Positions 16,709 to 25,905 of a DNA stretch of 64,000 bases are shown one piece after another. Each line of letters opens with the position of its first letter. The first letter of the stretch is position 1. Under the pieces are notes generated by a model. That model saw nothing but the letters and a program-made list of their open reading frames with translations. It had not been told where the DNA came from and searched no databases. The position numbers were made by a program, and so were the translations under genes. This stretch comes from an uncultured Lachnospiraceae bacterium (GTDB lineage Bacteria; Bacillota; Clostridia; Lachnospirales; Lachnospiraceae). The DNA is taken from contig CANPOY010000007.1 in assembly GCA_947575805.1 (NCBI GenBank), forward strand, positions 1 to 64,000. The letters are read 5' to 3'.

Positions 16709-19387
16709 TTATAATAATTTTTCCCATTCTACCATTAGTTCTTCGCAGACATCTACATCTATATTTTCTACGGCTTCCAACAGCCCGTTAAGCAATTCAC
16801 TCTGTTTTCCGCTGTAGGAATACTCCTTAATGCCGTCCGCAGCTTCCTCCATGCGGTCCATATCCAAATCATCTATAGCCGCCCGCATGTCCGCAAACAG
16901 TTTCCGCAGTTTTCCCTTCGGAATCTCTCCCTTGTCCCGCCTTGTCTCCTGCTCCTCACAGAAGGGGGCAAGCACCTGTATATATGATTTATACTCCGCC
17001 AGCATATCATCCGTGCGCTCATGGATCAATGCGGTATTCTTTTTATTGCCGGCTTCCTCCAGTACCGCTGCCTTCTCTGACAGAGGAATCGCCCCGATCT
17101 GTCTGGCCGCGCTTTTGAGAGCATGCACTTCTATAGTATATGTGCTCCAGTCTTCATTTGTTTCTGCTTCTTTAATCTGATTCCGTTTCTTTTCAATTAC
17201 CCGATAAAAATCCTTCAGCACCGCTCTGAACAGCTTCTCACTTCCAAGCATGTTAATTGCCGTCGCCGTATCCAGATTTCCGATTTCAAGCTTTCCGCCC
17301 TTCTTCTTTTCCACTGCAAGGTCAATCACATCCTTGTCGATTTTCTCTATTTTCTCCGGAGAAAGCCATTGCGCCACCTTTGAGATCAACGTCTTCAGCT
17401 CTACAGGCTTCGCAATAAAGTCGTTCATACCCTCCGCCAGAAATACCTCCCTGGTGCCGTTCATAGCGTTAGCCGTCAGGGCTATGATGGGCACATCGTT
17501 ATATTCCGGGTGGAAACGTCGGATGATATGAGTGGTTTCCACACCGTCCAGTTCCGGCATCATGTGATCCATAAACACAATGTCATACCGCCGTTCGGAT
17601 ATCTTGGTAATGGCTTCCTTTCCGCTGAGCGCCAGATCCACCTTCATCTGCAGCGGTTCCAACAGGCCTTCCGCCACCGTAAGGTTGATGGCATTATCGT
17701 CTACGATCAGCACCTCCGCCTCCGGCGCAATAAAGTTAAATTCTATCACATCCACATCCTCACCGGTATAATGCAGACCCTCATGATTAAAAATCAAGGC
17801 CGCATTCATGGAATACAGCGGCTTTCTGACCATATGTATATTGGGCGCGTTATATCGGCCTTCCAGAGATTGGAAGGGAAACAGAAACACTGCTGTAAGC
17901 TTCGGAGTATCTTGTACAAATTCCTCGATCGAAGGAGTCAGCAGCTCCCGCTCCACAAACAGGAAACTTTCCCTGCCCTCCAGGAATCCGATCTCCTCTA
18001 TGGAAGCAACCTCGTAATATTCCACTCCCAAACGCTCGCAGTCCGCCGCCAGGCTCCTCTTCAAATATTCATTCTTTAACAACCCGAAAGCCAGAACAGC
18101 TTCCGGTTTCTTCACGGAAATACTGGGTGTTTCGTCGATCAGCCTCTGCGGCAGTTCAAAAGAAAACTCAGTCCCTTCCCCGTACGTACTGCTGACATGG
18201 ATCTCGCCGCCCATCAGATGGGTCAGCTGCCGGGAAATTGCCAGCCCTAAGCCGGTTCCCTCAATATTACGGTTCCGCTTGCTGTCTACCTGCTGGAAAG
18301 AATTAAAAATCCTTTTCAGATCCTCCTCCTTGATGCCGATTCCCGTGTCCTTAACGGAAAAATGCAAAAGAATCTTTTCGGCAGCCCACTTTTCGGGAAA
18401 CATCTTTACAACAATCTGACCTGTAGTGGTAAATTTTGTGGCGTTATTAACAATATTCAAAAGAATTTGCTTTATGCGGATATTATCTCCGTAAAGCTTG
18501 CTGGGAACCTCCGGGGAAATGTCCAGAATCAGCTCCACTTCCTTCTCCTTCAGCCTTTCCTCCGCAATATTCGCAATGTCATTGATAATGGACATGGGCT
18601 CGTATTCCACCGGCACAATATCCATTTTTCCTGCTTCAATTTTTGAAAAGTCCAGAATATCATTGATAATGGTCAACAACGCCTTGCTGGAAGATTTAAT
18701 CTGGCGAACATACTCTCTTGCTGCCGGAGGAAGCTTCTCCCGCAGCGCCATCTCCGCCATACCGATTACCGCATTCATGGGCGTCCTGATCTCATGGCTC
18801 ATATTGGCCAGAAAATCAGATTTCATATTATTTGCGCGTTCAATCTCTCCGGTGGCCTGTATGCTCCGATACTTTCCGTAAGCCATGTCGGACAACACAT
18901 TTGCCACGACATAAAGGAATTCCGCCGCCTTGTCTATCTCCGTCTTCTCAAGTACTCTGACCTTCTGGGCCGCCTCCCAAAGCTCCTGGGGTCTCATTCC
19001 CAGTTCCCAGGCGATCTGGAAAATCTGCTCCTTCTGAGGAGGCGCCGTCAGCACCTGGCCGCCGATAAAGCTGCCCACGATCTGTCTGTCGGCAAGTATA
19101 GGTGCCGCATAATCGATCAGGCCCGCATGACAATAATATGTAGTAGGTCCACCCTTATTCCAGGAATCCTCCGCCCCAAATTTATCACACTGCTCACAGC
19201 GCAGATGGCCATCCTTTGAATTTCTTGCACAGATACAGAACTCCGAGAAATTTGACCCCTTTGTCACCGGAACACCATTTGCATCCGTAGTGATCGCCGA
19301 CATACCCGTCATGGTGGAAAAAGCATCCTGGACGCGCTGCAGGGTTCTGACACTGATCAGGTCTGTTAAATGTAACATTTCACCCAT
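16709..19387 (-). CDS. Hybrid histidine kinase with PocR ligand-binding domain, receiver and Hpt-like tail
   Basis: 892 residues. A Cys-rich PocR-type sensory domain (about 1-170; CICARNSKDGHLRCEQCD, TTYYCHAGLIDYAAPI, IVGSFIGGQVL) is followed by HisKA (SHEIRTPMN, His near 205), an ATPase domain (NIVNNATKF, VKDTGIGIK, GTGLGLAI), a receiver (VLIVDDN, FMDHMMPELDG, IAKPVE) and a C-terminal histidine phosphotransfer-like segment (EVHALKSAARQIGA). PocR domains bind small metabolites, in known cases inside the cell, and the Cys spacing could hold a metal. A TTG seven codons upstream is rejected because GGGAGG fits the ATG at 19387. Confidence 0.88.
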   Translation of the reverse strand: MGEMLHLTDLISVRTLQRVQDAFSTMTGMSAITTDANGVPVTKGSNFSEFCICARNSKDGHLRCEQCDKFGAEDSWNKGGPTTYYCHAGLIDYAAPILADRQIVGSFIGGQVLTAPPQKEQIFQIAWELGMRPQELWEAAQKVRVLEKTEIDKAAEFLYVVANVLSDMAYGKYRSIQATGEIERANNMKSDFLANMSHEIRTPMNAVIGMAEMALREKLPPAAREYVRQIKSSSKALLTIINDILDFSKIEAGKMDIVPVEYEPMSIINDIANIAEERLKEKEVELILDISPEVPSKLYGDNIRIKQILLNIVNNATKFTTTGQIVVKMFPEKWAAEKILLHFSVKDTGIGIKEEDLKRIFNSFQQVDSKRNRNIEGTGLGLAISRQLTHLMGGEIHVSSTYGEGTEFSFELPQRLIDETPSISVKKPEAVLAFGLLKNEYLKRSLAADCERLGVEYYEVASIEEIGFLEGRESFLFVERELLTPSIEEFVQDTPKLTAVFLFPFQSLEGRYNAPNIHMVRKPLYSMNAALIFNHEGLHYTGEDVDVIEFNFIAPEAEVLIVDDNAINLTVAEGLLEPLQMKVDLALSGKEAITKISERRYDIVFMDHMMPELDGVETTHIIRRFHPEYNDVPIIALTANAMNGTREVFLAEGMNDFIAKPVELKTLISKVAQWLSPEKIEKIDKDVIDLAVEKKKGGKLEIGNLDTATAINMLGSEKLFRAVLKDFYRVIEKKRNQIKEAETNEDWSTYTIEVHALKSAARQIGAIPLSEKAAVLEEAGNKKNTALIHERTDDMLAEYKSYIQVLAPFCEEQETRRDKGEIPKGKLRKLFADMRAAIDDLDMDRMEEAADGIKEYSYSGKQSELLNGLLEAVENIDVDVCEELMVEWEKLL

Positions 19388-19414
19388 GGTCTCTTCCTCC
19401 CATGCCAAATTCTT

Positions 19415-20248
19415 CTATGCGAGCTGATTTTTGATGGCCGCAATCAGCTTGTCGTGCTCAATAGGCTTTAAAAGATAACCCTGAGGCTTTAACTGCAATA
19501 CCTTCTGAATCTTTGACTTATCCTTTACACCTGTCAGAAAAATGACCGGTATATCCTTTGTAGATTCGTCCTGCCGAAGCTTCTGCAGTATCTCCGAGCC
19601 GTTTTCATCCGGCATCTCGTAGTCCAGAAGAATCAGATCCACCGATTTGTTCATTAAATATTTCCTGGCTATCTTCCCGCTGATCGCGGTGGCCACCTCA
19701 TAATCCTCCCTGAGACTTTCCTTGATCACCTTCAGCATCATCGGGTTGTCGTCCACTACCAGAATATGCTTTTTCCCAGCAGGCTTAGTTATATCCAGAT
19801 CCAGCATGCGCATGGCCTCCAACAGCTTCTGGTCGTCCGACTGGCTGCTTATGCCGTTTCCTGCCGAATGCTGTCTGTCGTCCAGGTATTTCATCAGACG
19901 TGCACACATCTGTGTGATCGTCAGCGATCCCTTTATCATTACCATATCTGCAGCATTTGCAGAATAGCGGCCGAATTCATCGCAATCCTCCTGCTGCCCG
20001 ATGATCACAAGGGGGACATGCTCCTCCTCAAGCCTATTCTTTGCCGAAATCACCTGCTGCATCTCGTCAAAGCTGTCTTCCAGCAGGCAGTAGACAAGAG
20101 CATCCGGCGTAAAATGCTTCAGATGATTCCTTATATCGACAAAGCGTCTGCTGCAGGAAAGGCACTCCAGGTCATTGCCCAGATGGTTGAAAAACTCCCC
20201 GATTAAAACTTTATTTCTTCCCACCAATAATACACTGTATTTTGCCAC
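19415..20248 (-). CDS. Response regulator with two receiver-like domains and no output domain
   Basis: 277 residues. The N-terminal about 120 (SVLLVGRNKVLIGEFF, ADMVMIKG) look like a degenerate receiver. The C-terminal about 125 are a complete receiver (ILVVDDNPMML, LILLDYEMPDENG, LLKPIEH). There is no DNA-binding or enzyme domain, so it probably relays phosphate or acts by protein contact. The start is GTG, with AAGGGGG six bases before it; the open frame runs 42 codons further upstream without a ribosome-binding site. It is the first gene of the operon regulator-PocR kinase-hybrid kinase-nspC. Confidence 0.85.
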   Translation of the reverse strand: MAKYSVLLVGRNKVLIGEFFNHLGNDLECLSCSRRFVDIRNHLKHFTPDALVYCLLEDSFDEMQQVISAKNRLEEEHVPLVIIGQQEDCDEFGRYSANAADMVMIKGSLTITQMCARLMKYLDDRQHSAGNGISSQSDDQKLLEAMRMLDLDITKPAGKKHILVVDDNPMMLKVIKESLREDYEVATAISGKIARKYLMNKSVDLILLDYEMPDENGSEILQKLRQDESTKDIPVIFLTGVKDKSKIQKVLQLKPQGYLLKPIEHDKLIAAIKNQLA

Positions 20249-20288
20249 GGTATGCCCCCTTTCATGATTGCTTCCTTTACCTATGGTT

Positions 20289-20318
20289 ATTATACCATAT
20301 TCCGATTGCAAAAAACAA
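20289..20318 (-). promoter_or_regulatory. Promoter of the signalling-nspC operon
   Basis: On the minus strand TTGTTT (20313-20318), an 18-base spacer and a consensus TATAAT (20289-20294), about 40 bases before the GTG of the response regulator gene. Confidence 0.5.
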
Positions 20319-20415
20319 TATGAACCCCGTTGGTTACCGGAACTTTTGCAGGAGCATCCCGTCTGTTTTATCACAAGATAATGCCTTCCGGCGAAAGGGG
20401 AAATGTTGCTATCTC

Positions 20416-20611
20416 ATGTATCTGGTCGGCGCCCTGGCTTTCGATGCCGAATGGCAGACAATGAACTGATGTACTCCGAGAAGCAGGCTTATCTTAAGCG
20501 GGCTGCCTGCAGATTACAATCTATCCGGATCAGCCCTTTCTGTATAGGATCATCGGCTGCGAGGAAAACATTCCCGTCTTTATGGAAACGGTAAACGATC
20601 CTACCAGATGA
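20416..20611 (+). pseudogene. Decayed serpin fragment
   Basis: This stretch lies in the gap before the GH88 gene. Broken pieces in different frames match the serpin fold: MYLVGALAFDAEWQ (strand 3A region of bacterial serpins, 20416-20469, then a stop), MYSEKQAYL just after, and a continuous 32-residue C-terminal end from 20513 (QPFLYRIIGCEENIPVF, then TVNDPTR and stop). Intact serpins are about 400 residues, so most of the gene, including the reactive loop, is missing. It points rightward, against all its neighbours, and its stop overlaps the end of the GH88 gene by 11 bases. Confidence 0.6.
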
Positions 20612-21725
20612 ACAGCTCCTTACCAACCAGCTTCATTATAGCCTCTAGGAAATAGTAATCGCCGTAAATAATTGAGAATTCATGCTCCGGATCATGATAT
20701 GCCGCCGTACACTTCTCCAGCAGATTATCCTCCGCCTCGTTCCAGTTCGTGCTGTGCTCCGCCAGCGCATGAAGCAGCTTCAGGGCAGCATCCAGGTAAA
20801 CCTTTCCCTGCCGCCCTTCACGAACCTTTGACAGCTCGATCAGGCCGCAAGCCGCTATGGCCGCCGCAGTGGAATCCTGGTAAGCCGGTTCCCGGGGCTG
20901 TCTGAAATCCACAGGAATCAGCCCGTCCTCCGGGATATTGGCAATAAAATAATTGGCAATGCGCTCTGCCGTCTCCAGATACGCCTCGTCCTTTGTGTGC
21001 AGATAGCTCAGGGTAAATCCGTACAATCCCCAGGCCTGCCCCCTTGTCCAGGAAGAGCCTGAGCCGAACCCCTGGCCGCCGTAGCTCTTTACCTTCTCGC
21101 CTGTTTCCAGGTCAAATTCCACAATGTGATTGACGGAGCCATCCCCTCTGACAAAGGCTTTCATGGCAGTATTGGCATGACTGACCGCAATCTGCAGGAA
21201 TCTGGGATCCCCGGTTTCCTCAGAAGCCCAATACAGGAGAGGCAGATTCATCATACAGTCGATGATCGCCCAGCCCCGATGGTCATCTTCTCCCCAATCG
21301 TTCCAGGCACGGATAAAACAACCCTTATTGTTATATCTTCCTGCAAGGTTTCCAGCCGCCAGAAGTCCGCGATTTCTGGACGCCTCGCTTTTCGTCAGAC
21401 GATAATTGGCCACAGCCGTTGGAAGCCATTTAAAACCGTTGTCATGATCCAGTTTACCGTAGTCCATGAAACAGGCATCCAGCTTTTTCTCATTATCCTC
21501 CGCGATCCGGCGATACTTTTCCTCACCTGTAAGATGATACATCTGCCACATCATACCGCCCCAGAATCCGTTGGTCCACCAGCCGATGTCACCGCTCCTG
21601 TCGTCATGCACCCCCTGCACCGCAGAATAGGGGATCTTGGCTGCAGACCTATCACTGACCTTCGCCAGCTTGCATTCTACTCGACTCAGTATATCCTCCG
21701 CCCAATTTTTCTGTTCCTCTTCCAT
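20601..21725 (-). CDS. GH88 unsaturated glucuronyl hydrolase
   Basis: 374 residues, the normal length of family GH88. It removes the unsaturated uronic acid left at the non-reducing end by polysaccharide lyases, as in glycosaminoglycan breakdown. Two Asp regions fit the known catalytic pair: KLDHDNGFKWL and WAIIDCMMNLPLLYWA. Also typical are the early Trp-rich IGWWTNGFWGGMMW and SSWTRGQAWGLYGF. There is no signal peptide, so it acts inside the cell on imported disaccharides. No lyase or sugar transporter is nearby. It follows the carboxyspermidine synthase gene after 110 bases. Confidence 0.88.
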   Translation of the reverse strand: MEEEQKNWAEDILSRVECKLAKVSDRSAAKIPYSAVQGVHDDRSGDIGWWTNGFWGGMMWQMYHLTGEEKYRRIAEDNEKKLDACFMDYGKLDHDNGFKWLPTAVANYRLTKSEASRNRGLLAAGNLAGRYNNKGCFIRAWNDWGEDDHRGWAIIDCMMNLPLLYWASEETGDPRFLQIAVSHANTAMKAFVRGDGSVNHIVEFDLETGEKVKSYGGQGFGSGSSWTRGQAWGLYGFTLSYLHTKDEAYLETAERIANYFIANIPEDGLIPVDFRQPREPAYQDSTAAAIAACGLIELSKVREGRQGKVYLDAALKLLHALAEHSTNWNEAEDNLLEKCTAAYHDPEHEFSIIYGDYYFLEAIMKLVGKELFIW

Positions 21726-21835
21726 ATTCTTGTCCCTTTTACGGTTATTTTGCCGTTCTGTTTTTCAGCCGGAAACTTAGAAAAAACCGCCTGCGGATTC
21801 TTCGGTGTAAGTGGTTTCGTTTTGGCATCACCTAC

Positions 21836-23116
21836 TCACACCGGGATCGGCGTCGGATTTTCTTCTACCACCCACGGCAGCCCATACTCATTCAGCGCCT
21901 CCATAAAGGGATCCGGGTCAAACTCCTCCACATTATAGACTCCCGCCTTCTTCCAGGTACCGTTCATCACCAGCATGGCCCCGATCATGGCCGGGACACC
22001 CGTGGTATAAGAGATTGCCTGAGAGCCCAGCTCCTGATAGCATTTCTGATGATCACATACATTATAAATATAAATTGTCTTTTCCTTTCCGTCTTTAATA
22101 CCGGTAAAAATGCAGCCGATATTCGTCTTGCCCACAGTGCGGGGACCCAGGGACGCAGGGTCGGGAAGCAGTGCCTTCAGGAACTGGATCGGCACAATCT
22201 CACGCCCCTCGTACATCACAGGGTCGGTACGCAGCATACCCACATTTTCCAGGCATTTCATATGGGTCAGGTAACTCTGCCCAAAAGTCATGAAAAACCG
22301 GATTCTTTTGATTCCCGGAATATTTGCGGCCAGGGACTCTATCTCTTCATGATGCAGAAGGTACATATCCTTTTTCCCCACCTGGTCAAAGTCATACTCT
22401 GCCTTGATCTCCATGGGCTTCGTCTCCACCCAGTGACCGTTCTCCCAATAGGACCCGTTCGCAGAAACCTCGCGCAGATTGATCTCCGGATTAAAGTTTG
22501 TGGCAAAGGGATACCCGTGATCCCCTCCGTTGCAATCCATAATGTCAATATAATGAATTTCGTCGAAATAGTGCTTCAGAGCATACGCCGAAAACACCCC
22601 GGTGACACCGGGGTCAAAGCCGCTGCCCAGCAGCCCCGTGATTCCTGCCTTTTCAAAGCGCTCCCTGTACGCCCACTGCCAGGAATAATCAAAATAAGCC
22701 GTAAAGCCCTTCTCTCTGCAGCGCTTTTCATAGACCGCGCGCCACGTCGGATCCTCCGTATCCTCAGCCTCATAATTTGCGGTATCAATATAATCCACAC
22801 CGCAGGCAAGGCAGGCGTCCATGATCGTCAGATCCTGATAGGGCAATGCCAGATTTAGAACTGCTTTCGGCTGCTCTTTTTTGATCAGGACTGTCAGATC
22901 CTCTACGTCGTCCGCATTGACTTTCGCAGTGGTAATAACGGGAGATTTCCTTCCGGACTTTTTACAGTCCTCCTCGATTTTCTCCTTCAGCGCGTCACAC
23001 TTGCTGACTGTGCGGCTGGCAATACAGATTTCGGAAAACACATCCGCTTTCACCGCACACTTTTGAATTGCCACGGAAGCCACCCCTCCACAGCCGATAA
23101 TAAGAATTTTTGACAT
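21836..23116 (-). CDS. Carboxynorspermidine/carboxyspermidine synthase (saccharopine dehydrogenase family)
   Basis: 426 residues. It joins aspartate semialdehyde to a diamine with NADPH to form carboxy(nor)spermidine, the substrate of NspC. An N-terminal Rossmann motif LIIGCGGVASVA, then IASRT and NLALPYQDLTIMDACLACGVD, and a central GSGFDPGVTGVFSAYAL are family marks. The neighbouring speE, speA and speD, and nspC in the region, support this over a lysine-pathway saccharopine dehydrogenase. Good ribosome-binding site GGAAGGAG. The last residues are unusually Pro-rich (ENPTPIPV). Confidence 0.9.
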   Translation of the reverse strand: MSKILIIGCGGVASVAIQKCAVKADVFSEICIASRTVSKCDALKEKIEEDCKKSGRKSPVITTAKVNADDVEDLTVLIKKEQPKAVLNLALPYQDLTIMDACLACGVDYIDTANYEAEDTEDPTWRAVYEKRCREKGFTAYFDYSWQWAYRERFEKAGITGLLGSGFDPGVTGVFSAYALKHYFDEIHYIDIMDCNGGDHGYPFATNFNPEINLREVSANGSYWENGHWVETKPMEIKAEYDFDQVGKKDMYLLHHEEIESLAANIPGIKRIRFFMTFGQSYLTHMKCLENVGMLRTDPVMYEGREIVPIQFLKALLPDPASLGPRTVGKTNIGCIFTGIKDGKEKTIYIYNVCDHQKCYQELGSQAISYTTGVPAMIGAMLVMNGTWKKAGVYNVEEFDPDPFMEALNEYGLPWVVEENPTPIPV

Positions 23117-23149
23117 TTCCCGTCTCCTTCCTGTTATATTTCTTTTCTG

Positions 23150-23725
23150 TTATATTTTTTCCTGACACGTTTCCGTGCCCTCTGAAATCTCTTCCCTTTT
23201 CCTGCAGAACATGATCAAAAGATAAATACCCGTAACCACATAAAACAGAGATGCGCCCGCCAGCAAAACAGTTCCGATAATTTCAGCCGCTTCTGCCGTC
23301 TGCGCATAAAACAACCCCGTCAGACCTTCCCCGGCAATCCGCAGCCCGAATGCACCTGCAATAACTTTAAATATCTGATCCGCGATTCCCCAGGGCTTCC
23401 TCCTGGAAAAAGTCCTGGTCCGACAGTTGGCCTTCCAGAATATCAGCCACATCAATATTTGCCAGACAGTAAAAACAAGAAGTAAAAAGCCAAGAAAGAT
23501 TACCGCGAGACCTCCCACCATCCCACCGAACATTTCAAAAATAATTCCCCAGCCTACGACATCATCTATCTCTCCCTGACGATAGGCATTGATGTCACCG
23601 AACAGGCCTGCCACTGCTGCCCGAAGCACCAAAAAGCCCAGCAGCAAAAAAGCATAAAACAGGCAAATCAAAATGTTCTGGGCCAGCGCCAGGTTACGCA
23701 AACGTTTTCTTTCTTTTTCCTTCAT
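23150..23725 (-). CDS. Small integral membrane protein of unknown function
   Basis: 191 residues with about four hydrophobic segments (near 12-36, 65-95, 120-140 and 148-172) and charged ends. No family recognised. The ATG overlaps the stop of the GH3 gene upstream by four bases (ATGA), so the two are translated together. It lies 33 bases before the carboxyspermidine synthase gene. Confidence 0.7.
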   Translation of the reverse strand: MKEKERKRLRNLALAQNILICLFYAFLLLGFLVLRAAVAGLFGDINAYRQGEIDDVVGWGIIFEMFGGMVGGLAVIFLGFLLLVFTVWQILMWLIFWKANCRTRTFSRRKPWGIADQIFKVIAGAFGLRIAGEGLTGLFYAQTAEAAEIIGTVLLAGASLFYVVTGIYLLIMFCRKREEISEGTETCQEKI

Positions 23726-25014
23726 TTGCTTCCTTCCCGAAGAATACCCCTCTCTTCTTTCAACTTCAGTATCCTAAGCACACTCTCGTCCAGGCGTTCT
23801 TCTGAAATGACTCCTGTTTCCACTGCCTCCAGCAGGGCGTCGGCAGCCTCCTCCAAATCCGCAGGACACAGCAATATGTCTACTCCCGCCTGCACTGCCA
23901 GTACCGCAGCCTGTCCGCTGTCATAAAACTTCGTAACAGCCTTCATCTGCAGGGAATCTGTTATAACCACGCCGTCGAAGCCCATCTCCTCCCGGAGGAG
24001 CTGCGTCACAATCCGATAGGAAAATAATGCCGGAACCTCCTCCACATCCGTGACTGTCAGATGCCCTGTCATAACCATGTCCGCCCCTGCGTCTATTCCT
24101 GCCTGAAAGGGAAGCAGCTCCCCGTCCCTCAGCTCATCAAGGGTCTTTGTCACATATGCGGCACCTGTATGAGAGTCCGCCGCCGTATCCCCGTGGCCGG
24201 GAAAATGCTTCAGGGTACAGGCAGCTCCTCCCTCGTGGAAACCCTCCACAGCGGCGGCAACCAAAGTAGCCGCCCGGGCAAAATCGTCACTGTATGCCCG
24301 ATCTCCAATCACCGTATTTTGAGGATTGGACCATACATCCGCCACCGGAGCCAAATCTGTATTAAAACCGCAGCTCACCAGATCCCCGGCAATAATCTCC
24401 GCATTTTCCATCGCTTTCTCCGGTCCCTGATCCCGGTAACTCATCATACAGTCTATATATGTGGTTCCTACGGTGCTCATCAGGCGGTTTACCCTGCCTC
24501 CCTCCTCATCACAGGTCAGAATCAACGGAATCTTCGAACAGGCCTGCACTGAGGTGAGCATTTCCGTCACCTGCTCCCTGCTCACCATATTTGACTTATC
24601 ATAGAGAAACCCTCCCACAGGGTAGTCCGCAAGCCCCTGCCGGGTCAAATCTCCCGTTTCCGTCACAGGTGACACACCTGTCACCTGTGACGGAAACACC
24701 ACAAAAAGCTGGTAAACCTTTTCCCGGATACTCATATCTTCCAGCAGAAGCTCTGCCTGACTGCTCTCGGGTTCTGAAGTGGACTCCGGCTCCGGATTCT
24801 CCTGATGCTCCGGTTTCGGGGAGATTACAGGCCCCCTGCCAGACTGTGACATGTCTGTCGTGTCTTCTTCCTGCCGCGCAGCTTCGCTATTTCCTGCAGT
24901 CTGCTCCTTATTTTTTATATCCTGCATAACCACCAGGAGAGCTGCCAGAAGAACCGCCACTGCCATTCCCGCCAGCGCCGCAGACGCCGACATCTTTCCG
25001 GAACTGCCCTTCAC
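23722..25014 (-). CDS. Membrane-anchored GH3 beta-N-acetylhexosaminidase-like protein (NagZ type)
   Basis: 430 residues. An N-terminal hydrophobic anchor (about 10-30) is followed by a Ser/Glu/Pro-rich linker and a GH3 barrel: FVVFPSQVTGVSP, ILTCDEEGGRVNR, GFNTDLAPVADVW, TLKHFPGHGDTAADSHTG (the NagZ-type His loop) and GFDGVVITDSLQMKAV (catalytic Asp). Members release N-acetylglucosamine from peptidoglycan fragments. The start is GTG at 25014, one base after the speE stop, with GGAGG nine bases before it; the frame runs further upstream inside speE. Its presence within a polyamine operon is unexplained. Confidence 0.85.
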   Translation of the reverse strand: MKGSSGKMSASAALAGMAVAVLLAALLVVMQDIKNKEQTAGNSEAARQEEDTTDMSQSGRGPVISPKPEHQENPEPESTSEPESSQAELLLEDMSIREKVYQLFVVFPSQVTGVSPVTETGDLTRQGLADYPVGGFLYDKSNMVSREQVTEMLTSVQACSKIPLILTCDEEGGRVNRLMSTVGTTYIDCMMSYRDQGPEKAMENAEIIAGDLVSCGFNTDLAPVADVWSNPQNTVIGDRAYSDDFARAATLVAAAVEGFHEGGAACTLKHFPGHGDTAADSHTGAAYVTKTLDELRDGELLPFQAGIDAGADMVMTGHLTVTDVEEVPALFSYRIVTQLLREEMGFDGVVITDSLQMKAVTKFYDSGQAAVLAVQAGVDILLCPADLEEAADALLEAVETGVISEERLDESVLRILKLKEERGILREGSK

Positions 25015-25015
25015 G

Positions 25016-25873
25016 CTACCGCACCTCCACTTTCCGCAACAATTTCTCCACATAAGCAGGAAGGCAGAATGCACCCTCATGGAGCTTCGGCGTGTAGTAC
25101 AGAGTGTCCAACTCTCTGTTTAACCAGCGCTCCCGATCCAGGTCATGCACCGGATGATATTTCCTGGAAGCAAAACCAAACAGCCAGTGGCCGGAAGGAT
25201 AGGTGGGAATATGAGCCTGATAAACCCGGCTGATGGGAAAGGTTTCCACAATGCGCTTGTGAGCCCGCATACAGGCAGTAGCATCCGCTTCATAAAAGGG
25301 GCTTTCATGCTGGTTTACCATGATACCGTCCTCCTTCAGCGCCTTGTAACAGTTGCCGTAAAACTCCTTGGTAAACAAACCCTCCCCCGGCCCAAACGGA
25401 TCCGTGGAATCCACAATAACCAGGTCATAAGCATCCTCCCGGGCGCGGACAAACCTCAGACCGTCCTCATAATGAATGTGAACCCTCTCCTCGTCCAGCC
25501 TGCAAGAGGTTCTTGGCAGAAATTCCCTGCATACCTGGATCACCTGCTCGTCAATCTCCACCAGATCAATATCCTCTATTTCCGGATATTTTGTAAGCTC
25601 TCTGATCACACCGCCGTCTCCGGCCCCAATGACAAGCACCCTTTTTACATCAGGGTGAACAGCCATGGGTACATGCACGATCATCTCATGATAGATGAAT
25701 TCGTCCTTCTCCGTCAGCATGATATATCCGTCCAGCACAAGAAACCTGCCAAACTCCGGCGACTCAAACACATCAATTCTCTGAAATTTACTTTCCCCGC
25801 TGTACAACTGCCTGTCCACACGGATTGACAGCTTTACATTAGGGGTATGAGGCTCCGAAAACCACAACTCCAT
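25016..25873 (-). CDS. speE: Spermidine synthase
   Basis: 285 residues. It transfers aminopropyl from decarboxylated AdoMet to putrescine. Marks: the nucleotide-binding GAGDGGVIRELTKYPEI, DLVEID, IHYEDGLRFV and the catalytic DSTDPFGPGEGLF. The N terminus ELWFSEPHTPNVKLSIRV is typical of bacterial SpeE. It follows speA by 32 bases and is almost abutted by the GH3 gene downstream. Confidence 0.95.
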   Translation of the reverse strand: MELWFSEPHTPNVKLSIRVDRQLYSGESKFQRIDVFESPEFGRFLVLDGYIMLTEKDEFIYHEMIVHVPMAVHPDVKRVLVIGAGDGGVIRELTKYPEIEDIDLVEIDEQVIQVCREFLPRTSCRLDEERVHIHYEDGLRFVRAREDAYDLVIVDSTDPFGPGEGLFTKEFYGNCYKALKEDGIMVNQHESPFYEADATACMRAHKRIVETFPISRVYQAHIPTYPSGHWLFGFASRKYHPVHDLDRERWLNRELDTLYYTPKLHEGAFCLPAYVEKLLRKVEVR

Positions 25874-25905
25874 ATCCTGCCCTCCATAATTCCATTCCCT
25901 TCACG

